Source: CAZGNZ01 sp964527215
GTDB lineage: Bacteria; Fidelibacterota; Marinisomatia; SCGC-AAA003-L08; JACNLC01
Assembly (NCBI GenBank): GCA_964527215.1
Contig: CAZGNZ010000044.1
Location: 1-27,434, forward strand
DNA: 27,434 nucleotides
Direction of reading: 5' to 3'
Under the pieces are notes generated by a model. The model was given only the letters and a program-made list of their open reading frames with translations, made no database searches and had not been told where the DNA came from. The stretch's first letter is position 1. Every line of letters starts with the position of its first letter. Below, one piece after another: positions 1 through 7,471 of this stretch. The translations under genes and the position numbers were made by a program.

Positions 1-315
1 CGACGACAGACCAGATCAACTTACGCCGTTTTCAAAACGTTTTGGACAGCTGTGAAAGTGGCCAATCATCCTGGCGGCATTTCATTCAAATCTGTCCGGA
101 GAAACAGCTTGTATTCGTTTGCCGTGTCCCAGGGTACGATTTTGTTTCATTGAGAGCATCCCCAGTCTCCGGAATCCTGCCGATCTGATACGCCATTGGA
201 AAAGACCTGAAATTTCGACATGTATCTGCCTTTTTTCTGTCAAATGGATGATTTTTAAACTGCGGCAAAAAAATTGCTTGGCGGTCGGTGCAAAATTTTA
301 CACAATGGAGACCAT
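1..315. other. Left-edge region and htpG leader
   Basis: No complete gene is supported here. The third forward frame is open from the window edge to a TGA at 186-188 and encodes 61 residues ending in SGILPI. This could be the C-terminal end of a gene running off the left edge, but a forward reading frame of this length can occur by chance and I do not recognise the sequence. The first forward frame is also open to about 153. From 189 to 315 the sequence is the htpG leader, with GGAG at 307-310 in front of the ATG at 316. I saw no CIRCE-type inverted repeat and no convincing promoter. Confidence 0.35.
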
Positions 316-2169
316 ATGGCAAAGGCTGCAAAAATAGAAACATTTGAATATCAGACTGAGATTAAAAAACTGCTTGATATCGTAATTCATTCCCTTTATA
401 CAAATCGTGAGATTTTCGTACGGGAATTGATATCCAATGCTGCGGATGCACTTGAAAAAATGCGGCATGTTTCACTGACACAGGATAACTACACTGAAAA
501 AGATCTGCCGTTGGAAATCAGGATTGAGGCCAGCAAGGATTTGAAGACCTTCACCATATCGGACACCGGTGTGGGAATGACAAAGGATGAACTGATTGAA
601 AACCTCGGCACCATCGCCCATTCGGGATCACAGGAATTTCTTAAACAGCTCGAACAGACTGGAGAAATACCCACACAGCTGATCGGTCAGTTCGGCGTTG
701 GCTTTTACAGTGCATTCATGGCTGCGCAAAAGGTAAAGGTGATTACGCGGTCATATAAAACAGGCGCAAAAGGCTGGCTCTGGACCTCGGACGGGACCAG
801 CAGCTTCACCATCGAACAGGAAGAAGGAATATCTCGCGGAACCCGGATTATTTTGGAACTGAAGGAAGAAACCGAAGAATACGCGGATCCGGAATCCATC
901 AAAAGGATTATCAAGCAGTATTCCAACTTTGTGCCGTTTCCCATTATGGTCGAAGACGAGAAAATCAATACCATACAGGCCATATGGACCAAAACACCCA
1001 ACAATGTTGAACAGGATGAATACAACGAGTTTTACAAATTCATCGCAAATGCCCACAGTGATCCGCTCTTCCGCCTTCATCTCAGTGCAGATGCACCGAT
1101 ACAGCTGAATTCACTCCTGTTCTTCCCGAAGGAAAACATGGAATCATTCGGGTTCATGCGTCTGGAGCCCGGCGTGGGTCTGTACTGCAATAAGGTTCTT
1201 ATCGATGCAGAAGCCAAGGATCTTCTTCCGGAATACCTTCGATTTATCAAGGGTGTGGTGGATTCGGAAGACCTGCCGCTGAATATCTCCCGCGAAACCC
1301 TTCAGGACAATAAAGTTGTTCGAAAGATTTCAAAATTCCTGACAAAACGAATCATTACCTTCCTGCAGAAACAATCCGAGGAAAACGAGGATCAGTACAA
1401 TATCTTTTGGAAAGATTTCCAGATGTTTATCAAGGAGGGAGCCCATACGGATTATGAAAACCAGGGTGAAATCAGCAAACTTCTGCGTTTTGAATCCAGT
1501 GCCGTTGAGGCTGGTCAGTATCAGTCACTTCAGAAATATTGTGACGGAATGAGTGGCGATCATAAGGATATCTACTACATTTCCGGTGCCAATCGCGAAG
1601 AAATCGAAAATTCCCCATATCTGGAAATTTTCAGAAAAAACAATCTTGAAGTGCTTTATCTCTATGACAATGTGGATGATTTCGTACTGACGTCCCTTCG
1701 CGAATTTGACGGCAAGAAGCTGATTTCAGCAGACCAGGCAGACATCAGCCTGCCGTCCGATACCGAAAAAACCGATAACAAGGATGTTAAAAAGGCCGAA
1801 AAGAACCTTAAAAAATTGATTAAGGACATGAAAGATGTCGGCGGTGACCGCATCTCCGAGATCAAGGTGTCAACGCGTTTGGTAGACAGTCCGGCAATCC
1901 TGGTCAATCCGGATCAGTTCATGACCACCGGCATGCAGAAGGTGATGCAGGCCACCAATAAAGATTTTGGAAGTATCGGCAGCAAAGTGCTGGAAATCAA
2001 TCCGCAGCATCCGATCATCACGCGGCTTGCGGATCTGGAAGATGAGGATACATCCCGGCTGATTATGGAACAGATTATTGACAACGCATTTCTCGCGGCT
2101 GGCTTGAAAACCAATTCCCAGAACATGATCCGGCGGATGAACGAAATCATGAAGAAATCATTGGGTTAA
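316..2169 (+). CDS. htpG: Molecular chaperone HtpG (bacterial Hsp90)
   Basis: This encodes a 617-residue cytosolic ATP-dependent Hsp90 chaperone, full length for the family. The GHKL ATPase domain is intact: RELISNAADALEK at about 36-48 holds the catalytic Glu37 and Mg-binding Asn41, SDTGVGM lies at 82-88, IAHSGS at 100-105 and the glycine-rich lid GQFGVGFYSAF at 124-134. Middle-domain features follow, including SEDLPLNISRE. The C-terminal dimerisation domain runs to the end. The open frame extends upstream to 274, but the ATG at 316 is preferred because GGAG lies six bases upstream (307-310) and the protein then begins MAKAAKIETFEYQTEI, as in typical HtpG. It is followed by a hairpin terminator and appears monocistronic. 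HtpG assists folding of client proteins under stress; clients cannot be read from sequence. Confidence 0.97.
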   Translation: MAKAAKIETFEYQTEIKKLLDIVIHSLYTNREIFVRELISNAADALEKMRHVSLTQDNYTEKDLPLEIRIEASKDLKTFTISDTGVGMTKDELIENLGTIAHSGSQEFLKQLEQTGEIPTQLIGQFGVGFYSAFMAAQKVKVITRSYKTGAKGWLWTSDGTSSFTIEQEEGISRGTRIILELKEETEEYADPESIKRIIKQYSNFVPFPIMVEDEKINTIQAIWTKTPNNVEQDEYNEFYKFIANAHSDPLFRLHLSADAPIQLNSLLFFPKENMESFGFMRLEPGVGLYCNKVLIDAEAKDLLPEYLRFIKGVVDSEDLPLNISRETLQDNKVVRKISKFLTKRIITFLQKQSEENEDQYNIFWKDFQMFIKEGAHTDYENQGEISKLLRFESSAVEAGQYQSLQKYCDGMSGDHKDIYYISGANREEIENSPYLEIFRKNNLEVLYLYDNVDDFVLTSLREFDGKKLISADQADISLPSDTEKTDNKDVKKAEKNLKKLIKDMKDVGGDRISEIKVSTRLVDSPAILVNPDQFMTTGMQKVMQATNKDFGSIGSKVLEINPQHPIITRLADLEDEDTSRLIMEQIIDNAFLAAGLKTNSQNMIRRMNEIMKKSLG

Positions 2170-2192
2170 TCAACCGGAAAATCCAAATATGG

Positions 2193-2225
2193 AAAGGCTG
2201 TTTCCTCACGGGGGCAGCCTTTTTA
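2193..2225 (+). terminator. Rho-independent terminator of htpG
   Basis: AAAGGCTG at 2193-2200 pairs with CAGCCTTT at 2215-2222. The loop is about 14 bases, and the 3' arm runs into a T tract at 2220-2224. It lies 24 bases after the htpG stop. Its distal end overlaps the stop codon of the convergent gene, so it may also slow transcription from that side, but the T tract on the minus strand is short. Confidence 0.75.
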
Positions 2226-3158
2226 GTTTTCGCGGATGGTGTTCGGGACCACATTGTAGACGATGCGGACCGGGACTTTTCCGTCCAGTCTGAAACGGTC
2301 AATGCCGAAATACATGTTTTCGTCAAACTGTACTTCAATACTCACTTGGGCACTGTCATACCCGGTGATGTCAAAATGAAATTCCTGAAAGTCGGGCAAA
2401 ATATTTTTATCAAATGGCGTCCTGAAGGGAACAAGGGGACCCTTTTTGTTAATGCTCTCACCTCTGAATTCCCCCAGGGTATCACCGTTTACAAAAATGT
2501 AGATTACATCATCCCAGGTAAAGGATTCCGGACTACCGGCATCTTTGGCAGCAGCAAGATCCAGCAGCAAATCTTCACAGATACAGTCCCGCGGGGGTAT
2601 GTCCATTGTGAGTGACCAGCGCAGATGCCCTCCGGGTCCGCCGCCGATAAAAATTCCCCCGGTCCAGTTCAGCATGATGTCGTGATGAAAAAAATCTTCA
2701 TCATCAGTGACCCACCAGTGGATACCCGTCCATGGCTCTACTGAGAAATCTCCGCCAACACCGTTCGTATCCTCGTAACTGATCCCTACGTTCCGATCGA
2801 TAAGATCGAGAGAATCAATTGATTTTGCCAGATTTACGGAAAGAACCCGCGTACTGGTCCCTTCTGTCCCAATTGAGTTTACCTGAATCACACTGTCATT
2901 CAGTTCCTTGACATATGCTGTAATATCGCTGGTAACCACAGAATCCATATCACCATCGATGACCTGCTGCATCTTCAGGTGAAGACCGGATAAGGAATTC
3001 AGATAGGCCTGGGATGACTGCCAGTTATGTTCACCTCGTCTGAAGTTGATTTCAGCCGATCTAACCAGCCAGGAGATAATCAATCCCGTGATAATGCCAA
3101 CAATCAATGCAATGGCGGAAAATGCAAATCCAGCTTCAGGGTTGCGATGGTGGTTCAT
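2223..3158 (-). CDS. Exported protein of unknown function with pilin-like N-terminus
   Basis: This encodes 311 residues. The start is well supported: GGAGG sits five bases before the ATG on the minus strand. The N-terminus NPEAGF followed by a hydrophobic run of about 22 residues (11-32) resembles a type III (prepilin) signal with cleavage between Gly10 and Phe11, but there is no Glu at position +5. The next stretch, about 33-66, is polar and helix-like (RRGEHNWQSSQAYLNSL), similar in style to the extended helix of PilX-like minor pilins. The rest is a soluble beta-rich region with many Asp and Trp residues. Alternatives are an ordinary signal-anchored periplasmic or surface protein. It is convergent with htpG and divergent from the dockerin protein. 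I do not recognise the C-terminal domain and assign no function. Confidence 0.75.
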   Translation of the reverse strand: MNHHRNPEAGFAFSAIALIVGIITGLIISWLVRSAEINFRRGEHNWQSSQAYLNSLSGLHLKMQQVIDGDMDSVVTSDITAYVKELNDSVIQVNSIGTEGTSTRVLSVNLAKSIDSLDLIDRNVGISYEDTNGVGGDFSVEPWTGIHWWVTDDEDFFHHDIMLNWTGGIFIGGGPGGHLRWSLTMDIPPRDCICEDLLLDLAAAKDAGSPESFTWDDVIYIFVNGDTLGEFRGESINKKGPLVPFRTPFDKNILPDFQEFHFDITGYDSAQVSIEVQFDENMYFGIDRFRLDGKVPVRIVYNVVPNTIREN

Positions 3159-3351
3159 GGAATCCTCCAGTGAGTGGATTTGGGAGGTATATCTGAATGA
3201 AAATTATCATTGAATGCTTATGCCTGTCAATCAGATGTTGATAATCAGTTCTATTCGGCCTATGATGTAAGCATTTGTAAAACCAGGATATTGAAACCGG
3301 CTGATCTCGGTAGTTTTAGGTACTTGAAAAATCGATTTATCTGAGGGTTTT

Positions 3352-4374
3352 ATGTTTTTTCGCAGTTTCTTCCTTCTGGTGTTTGTACTGCCGCTTTTTG
3401 CTCAGGCTGAATTCAGTGTGGATTCGGGATGGGTGGAGGCGCAGAATCAGGTGTCTGTTTCAGTAAATCTGAACAATATACAGGAGGTAGCCGGATTCCA
3501 GTTTTTACTGCGCGATGCTCCGGATTTTCTCACTGTTCAGGAAATCCTCCCCACGGAGCGTCTCGATGGATTTACAGTTGTGTCCCACGAGCAAACTGAC
3601 GGAAGTGAAATGTTTGCCGTCTACAATCTGAACGGCGCCATCCTGCCCGCCGGGAATGGGCCTGTTCTGACCATCGGTTTTGCCGCCGACTCTGTTTTCA
3701 CGCAGGTGGAAGTATCGCTTCTACTGTCTGAAATTGTTGCTGGTCTGGCCAACGCTCATGAAATTCCGTCCAGCGGACAAAATGGTGTTATCACCATCAT
3801 TCCGGAAGAGGGTATTCTGCTGGAACCTGAACCGGTGCTGTTGTCCGGGCTGACTTCCGGAACAATGAACCTGACCATGATCAATGAAGAACCCGTGGCC
3901 GGTCTGCAGTTTCATATGGAATTGGGTCCGAATCTGGCTGACATTGTTGATATCAGCACAACTGAGCGCACTGAGGGTTGGGTAATATCCTCGGGCTGGG
4001 GAAATGTGCTGGGATTCAGTCTTTCCGGATCAACTATCGCGCCCGGTTCCGGTCCCGTGATGATGTTTGAGCTGTCTCCCCTGCAGGAGACTGGATCCGG
4101 TGAGATCAGTCTTTCCGAAATTATTCTTTCCGATATCAGCGGAGAACTCCTGCCGGCCCGTTCTTGGAGCAGTTCCATTATGGTCGGCGAAGGCAGCCCG
4201 GGGGATATTAATACCGATGCAGAAATAAATATTTTGGATATCGTTCTGCTGGTCGGTTTCATTATGGGCACCGAACCCACCGAATATGAATTCTGGGCTT
4301 CCGATCTGAATGAAGACAACTCCCTCAATGTCCTTGATGTCGTCCTGCTGGTGGATGTAATTCTGGAAAACTGA
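3352..4374 (+). CDS. Secreted cohesin-like repeat protein with C-terminal dockerin
   Basis: This encodes 340 residues. A signal peptide (about 1-19, ending FAQA) leads into two diverged copies of one beta-sandwich unit of the cohesin type. Copy 1 spans about 22-150 and copy 2 about 158-277. Matching landmarks are VAGFQF (47) / VAGLQF (182), TERLDGF (68) / TERTEGW (204), LPAGNGPVLTI (98) / IAPGSGPVMMF (229) and LSEI (125 / 254). The C-terminus holds a type I dockerin with two calcium-loop/helix repeats, starting GDINTDAEINILDI (284) and SDLNEDNSLNVLDV (317). In many FCB and Marinimicrobia genomes such dockerin tails occur on secreted proteins outside any cellulosome, probably as interaction or surface-attachment modules. 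GAGGG at 3343-3347 (read as TGAGGG) precedes the ATG. No T9SS-type tail is visible. The ligand is unknown. Confidence 0.85.
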   Translation: MFFRSFFLLVFVLPLFAQAEFSVDSGWVEAQNQVSVSVNLNNIQEVAGFQFLLRDAPDFLTVQEILPTERLDGFTVVSHEQTDGSEMFAVYNLNGAILPAGNGPVLTIGFAADSVFTQVEVSLLLSEIVAGLANAHEIPSSGQNGVITIIPEEGILLEPEPVLLSGLTSGTMNLTMINEEPVAGLQFHMELGPNLADIVDISTTERTEGWVISSGWGNVLGFSLSGSTIAPGSGPVMMFELSPLQETGSGEISLSEIILSDISGELLPARSWSSSIMVGEGSPGDINTDAEINILDIVLLVGFIMGTEPTEYEFWASDLNEDNSLNVLDVVLLVDVILEN

Positions 4375-4375
4375 G

Positions 4376-4390
4376 CAGGATATAATCCTG
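4376..4390 (+). terminator. Small hairpin just after the dockerin gene
   Basis: CAGGAT (4376-4381) and ATCCTG (4385-4390) form a perfect six-pair stem with a three-base loop, starting one base after the stop codon. There is no T tract after it, so it may only stabilise the mRNA 3' end. Confidence 0.3.
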
Positions 4391-4868
4391 ATTCATCCCC
4401 GGAATGAAACCCGGTATCTGCATTGCAATTTGGATGTTACCAGTGAATTCTGAATTGCTTCCTGTTGCTCTCCATACCTGCGATGATCTGCCCTGACGGA
4501 AAGGGTTCGAAATCCGAAGTCAATGAATTTCCCCGCCCGTCAGCTGACGGAACGGGGGTTCAGAAATCGATTGGGTCATTAACTATTTCGCTGCCACACC
4601 AACTGGCGGATTCAAAATCATTCTCAGTAGCTTGAACATGGGCATACTTCGGGTCGGTTATTAACAGTATAACAGGGATTGCCGAGCAAAATAAATTTAT
4701 TGCACCGGCAGACAGCGCGTAGCGGATACCAGAAAACCGTGAAAGCTCATTCTTTTCCTTATCACCTGCCGAATGTAAATTACCTGCTGTATTTTGTCTT
4801 TGTAATGATCATTATGTTTTGCACCCATCCACCTTTCTTTTTCACTATCTTCCGAAAGGGTAATTATC
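4391..4868. other. Intergenic region, 478 bases, no supported gene
   Basis: No reading frame here looks like a real protein. The 65-residue frame at 4679-4876 has no ribosome-binding site or recognisable domain and overlaps the start of the next gene. The region contains a direct repeat and a strong palindrome (4493-4568, described separately). From about 4770 to 4860 it is rich in T and pyrimidines, and AAAGGG at 4855-4860 is the likely Shine-Dalgarno for the GTG start at 4869. A promoter for the downstream pair should lie here, but I cannot pick one with confidence. Confidence 0.5.
4493..4568. repeat. Imperfect direct repeat flanking a GC-rich palindrome
   Basis: Repeat copy 1 (4493-4514) begins CTGACGGAAAGGGTTC and copy 2 (4544-4568) begins CTGACGGAACGGGGGTTC; both end in AAATC. 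Copy 2 overlaps a perfect 14-base palindrome, CCGTCAGCTGACGG (4537-4550). That palindrome is nested inside a second pairing of CCCCG (4531-4535) with CGGGG (4553-4557). There is no T tract, so a terminator is unlikely. It could be a REP-like element, a protein-binding dyad or the remnant of a small mobile element. Confidence 0.55.
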
Positions 4869-5417
4869 GTGGTTGAATATTTTAATTCCCTGGTTTTGCT
4901 TGACAAGTCATTTCTGTTATGCGGCATCATCGGCGGACTTGTCTTTATCATCAAAACCATCCTGGCTCTTGCCGGAGGTGACATGGATGATACTGATTTC
5001 GGCAGCGATTCGGATGCAAGCTTCCAATTGTTTTCCGTACAGGGTATCACCATTTTTATTATGATGTTCGGTCTGTCGGGTCTGGTTTTTCACATATCCC
5101 TGAAACTGCCGGGTTTTGCAGCCATAATCGGAGGAATGTTTGTCGGGTTTGTTGCCATGTGGATTCTCGCAAAGGTCATGCTGCTGCTGAACAGGCTGCA
5201 GTCCTCCGGCAACATGGATATGGTTTCGGCCATTGGGCAGCAGGGCACTGTCTACCTGACAATCCCGCCTGACGGTATCGGACAGGTTCAGCTGGTTGTT
5301 GCCGAAAAACTGGGTGTCTATGATGCAATTACCCACGATGAAAATGGAATACAAACCAATGAAAATGTCATGGTAATCGATGTGAACGGCAGTAAACTCG
5401 TTGTTGAAAGAATCTGA
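4869..5417 (+). CDS. NfeD/OB-fold membrane protein (YqiJ-like), flotillin partner
   Basis: This encodes 182 residues from a GTG start (4869); a purine-rich AAAGGG precedes it. There are membrane segments near residues 15-35 and 58-80, with a further hydrophobic stretch at about 82-107. An acidic loop, DMDDTDFGSDSD, lies between the first two. The C-terminal third (about 115-182) looks like a small OB-type beta barrel: GQQGTVYLTIPPDGIGQVQLVV, ending in VMVIDVNGSKLVVERI. This is the arrangement of NfeD-like and YqiJ-like proteins, which are commonly encoded beside SPFH/flotillin genes and are thought to act with them in membrane microdomain organisation. Here the flotillin gene follows 200 bases downstream. 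The family call rests on the layout and the neighbour. A substrate or reaction is not expected. Confidence 0.75.
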   Translation: MVEYFNSLVLLDKSFLLCGIIGGLVFIIKTILALAGGDMDDTDFGSDSDASFQLFSVQGITIFIMMFGLSGLVFHISLKLPGFAAIIGGMFVGFVAMWILAKVMLLLNRLQSSGNMDMVSAIGQQGTVYLTIPPDGIGQVQLVVAEKLGVYDAITHDENGIQTNENVMVIDVNGSKLVVERI

Positions 5418-5617
5418 CATTTTTATTTGGTAGGTCTGGGGCCGGTATTTTCTTCTGTGTATTGGTTTTGCGGAATATTCGCAACGGATGCGCATGAATT
5501 CAATGGAGTGACGGGATGGATTTTTCGAATCACTCTGCCTGGTGTTAAATTCTTTTGCTCATCATTTCGGCTTCAGCTCTGACTTTATCATAAACTCATA
5601 TACCATGGAGTAATCTT

Positions 5618-7114
5618 ATGAACGATTTCTATTTCATTGCGCTGCTGGGCTCATTTGCCATTGTATTGGTCGTGATAATTATGCTGGCTGCCACACGGTA
5701 TAAGCGCTGCCCATCTGACAAAATACTGGTGGTTTTCGGGAAAGTGGGCAAAGGTCAGTCATCGCGGCCGATTCATGGCGGCGGTGTCTTTGTCTGGCCT
5801 TTGATCCAGGATTTCAAGTACCTGTCCCTGACGCCAATGCCAATTAATATCAATTTGACCAATGCCTTATCAAAACAAAATATCCGAATTGACGTGCCCA
5901 GCACTTTTACGGTTGGGATCAGCACCATTCCGGAGATTATGCGCAATGCCGCCGACCGCATGCTTGGTTTGCCCATCAAGGAGATAGAACAGCTGGCACG
6001 AGAGATTATTTTCGGGCAGCTCCGCCTCACAGTCGCCTCGCTGGATATTGAGGAGATTAACAAAGACCGTGAACGTTTTCTGGAATCCATCCGCATGAAC
6101 GTTGAACCGGAACTGAATAAAATCGGCCTTTTCCTTATTAATGTGAATCTCACCGATATCACGGATGAATCCGACTACATTGACAGCATCGGGAAAAAGG
6201 CCGCAGCAACAGCCATCAACCAGGCAAAAGTGGATGTGGCTGAGCAAAACAAACTGGGTGCAATTGGTGAGTCTGATGCCAACCGGGAGAAAGAAATCCG
6301 GGTGGCTGAAAATCTGGCATCAGCCAACAAGGGTAAGAAAAAAGCAGAGGCCGATCAGCGGATTTTTGTCCAGACCCAGGAAGCCGAAGCAGTCAAGGGG
6401 GAAAAGAAAGCTGTCGCTGAACAGCGGATTTTTGTTCAGGATCAGGAGGCTTCTGCCATCAAGGGCGAAAATCTGTCAAAAGCAAGTATTGCGCATTCTG
6501 AAGCCGAATTGGCAGTCAAACAGGCTGAAGCGCATCAGGTAGCACAAGTATCCAGGGCACAGGCAGAGGCCAAAATCAAGCAGGCGGAATATGAGTCCGA
6601 GTTGGAAAGGCTTCGAGCTGAAAAAGTGGTCAAGGAAGAAATATCCAAACAGATGACCGAAATCGCTGCTGAAGCCAGCGCAGAAAAATGCCGCCGGGAA
6701 GCCCGTGGTGAAGCAGATGCAATTCTGGCTAGATTTGAAGCTGAAGCCGATGGTCTGCGGAAAGTGCTGGAAGCCAAATCGGAAGGTTATCATGATTTGG
6801 TGGAAAGCTGCGGCGGAGACAGTCAGGCTGCTGCGACTTTTCTGATGATTGAAAAACTTGAGAGCATTGTTTCCAAACAAGTTGAAGCGATACAAAATCT
6901 GAAAATTGATAAAATTACCGTCTGGGACTCCGGGACCGGAAACGGATCGGGTTCTTCAACCGCCAACTTCCTTTCCAGTTTTATCAAAAGCCTGCCGCCG
7001 CTTCAGGAATTGTCCCGCCAGGCGGGAATCGAACTGCCTGATTATCTTGGTAAGCTGGTCGGTGAAAGTGATTTGCAGGAGACAGCAGAAAAGAAAACTG
7101 ACACAGAATCATAG
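5618..7114 (+). CDS. Flotillin-like SPFH/Band 7 protein
   Basis: This encodes 498 residues. GGAG at 5607-5610 lies seven bases before the ATG. One N-terminal membrane segment (about 5-27) is followed by an SPFH/Band 7 domain at about 30-195: CPSDKILVVFGKVG, GGVFVWPLIQ, and IDVPSTFTVGIS through NVNLTDITDESDYID. Next comes a long Ala/Glu/Lys-rich coiled coil at about 196-395, the flotillin domain, and a C-terminal tail with a Gly/Ser-rich linker near 433-440. Flotillins of this type (YqiK-like) form membrane-bound oligomeric scaffolds. Within the coiled coil is a 22-residue tandem repeat (see 6272-6469). The upstream OB-fold membrane protein is the probable partner, and the two may be cotranscribed although 200 bases separate them. 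Confidence 0.92.
   Translation: MNDFYFIALLGSFAIVLVVIIMLAATRYKRCPSDKILVVFGKVGKGQSSRPIHGGGVFVWPLIQDFKYLSLTPMPININLTNALSKQNIRIDVPSTFTVGISTIPEIMRNAADRMLGLPIKEIEQLAREIIFGQLRLTVASLDIEEINKDRERFLESIRMNVEPELNKIGLFLINVNLTDITDESDYIDSIGKKAAATAINQAKVDVAEQNKLGAIGESDANREKEIRVAENLASANKGKKKAEADQRIFVQTQEAEAVKGEKKAVAEQRIFVQDQEASAIKGENLSKASIAHSEAELAVKQAEAHQVAQVSRAQAEAKIKQAEYESELERLRAEKVVKEEISKQMTEIAAEASAEKCRREARGEADAILARFEAEADGLRKVLEAKSEGYHDLVESCGGDSQAAATFLMIEKLESIVSKQVEAIQNLKIDKITVWDSGTGNGSGSSTANFLSSFIKSLPPLQELSRQAGIELPDYLGKLVGESDLQETAEKKTDTES
6272..6469 (+). repeat. Three tandem 66-base units in the flotillin coiled coil
   Basis: Units 2 (6338-6403, residues 241-262) and 3 (6404-6469, residues 263-284) encode 22 residues each and match at 17 of 22 positions by eye, sharing QRIFVQ, QEA and KGE. 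Unit 1 (6272-6337, residues 219-240) is a diverged copy in register, keeping the I-x-V, A and K-G positions. The DNA of units 2 and 3 differs mostly at third codon positions, so the duplication is not recent. Confidence 0.75.
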
Positions 7115-7136
7115 ACAGCGTCCACTTTTTTTCCGA

Positions 7137-7165
7137 GCCGGGAACGGGCCCGGCATCAGATTTTG
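7137..7165 (+). terminator. Possible terminator after the flotillin gene
   Basis: GCCGGG (7137-7142) pairs with CCCGGC (7149-7154) around a six-base loop, 22 bases after the flotillin stop. The T run (TTTT at 7161-7164) begins six bases late, which weakens the call. An alternative stem, GGCATC with GATGCC (7152-7157 and 7171-7176), overlaps it. Confidence 0.4.
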
Positions 7166-7458
7166 CTCCCGATGCCGAATGTAAAACGGCTTTGCGTAAA
7201 AATCCCTAGCTCTGCCGACTGCAGCGGTAATACGATAATCGACATCGTATATGACCTTTTCCTTGCCCTGCAAAATTATTTTAAGATAACTTCCGTTTCC
7301 GTCAGGTTCAGTTTTATTTTGAGATGAACTTACGGATGCAATAACTAAATCTGTAGTCTTATATTTATTATCATATATATATTTTCTATTATTTTGTTTG
7401 CCCGTTTTGGTTGATACCGGAATTTTTAATCAGCCCGAATATTCCATTCAAACCGCCG
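7166..7458. other. Non-coding region upstream of the ACIII operon
   Basis: No gene is supported. The base composition turns strongly AT-rich from about 7330 to 7400, with ATATATAT-type sequence at 7372-7382, which is unlike the genes on either side. This is the obvious place for the operon promoter. A weak pair, TTGAGA (7319-7324) and TAACTA (7342-7347) with a 17-base spacer, can be drawn, but I would not rely on it. A leader of roughly 60 to 130 bases would precede actA. Confidence 0.4.
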
Positions 7459-7464
7459 AAGGAG
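7459..7464 (+). promoter_or_regulatory. Strong Shine-Dalgarno that points to an ACG start for actA
   Basis: AAGGAG at 7459-7464 is a perfect Shine-Dalgarno core. Seven bases after it is ACG at 7472-7474, in frame with the whole of actA. The in-frame TGA at 7466-7468 excludes any start further upstream. No ATG, GTG or TTG occurs in frame between the Shine-Dalgarno and the GTG at 7550, which lies inside the membrane anchor. Confidence 0.7.
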
Positions 7465-7471
7465 TTGAGCC

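Noticed and set aside
4493..4530. GGGTTCGAAATCC, which resembles a tRNA T-arm
   Set aside because: The T-stem pairs only partly, and no acceptor, D or anticodon arm can be drawn around it.
4679..4876. Sixty-five-codon frame before the OB-fold protein
   Set aside because: There is no ribosome-binding site, no recognisable domain and it overlaps the start of the real gene.
7319..7347. TTGAGA / TAACTA with a 17-base spacer as an actA promoter
   Set aside because: Each hexamer differs from consensus at several positions, and AT-rich DNA gives many such pairs. FCB bacteria may also use a different promoter consensus.
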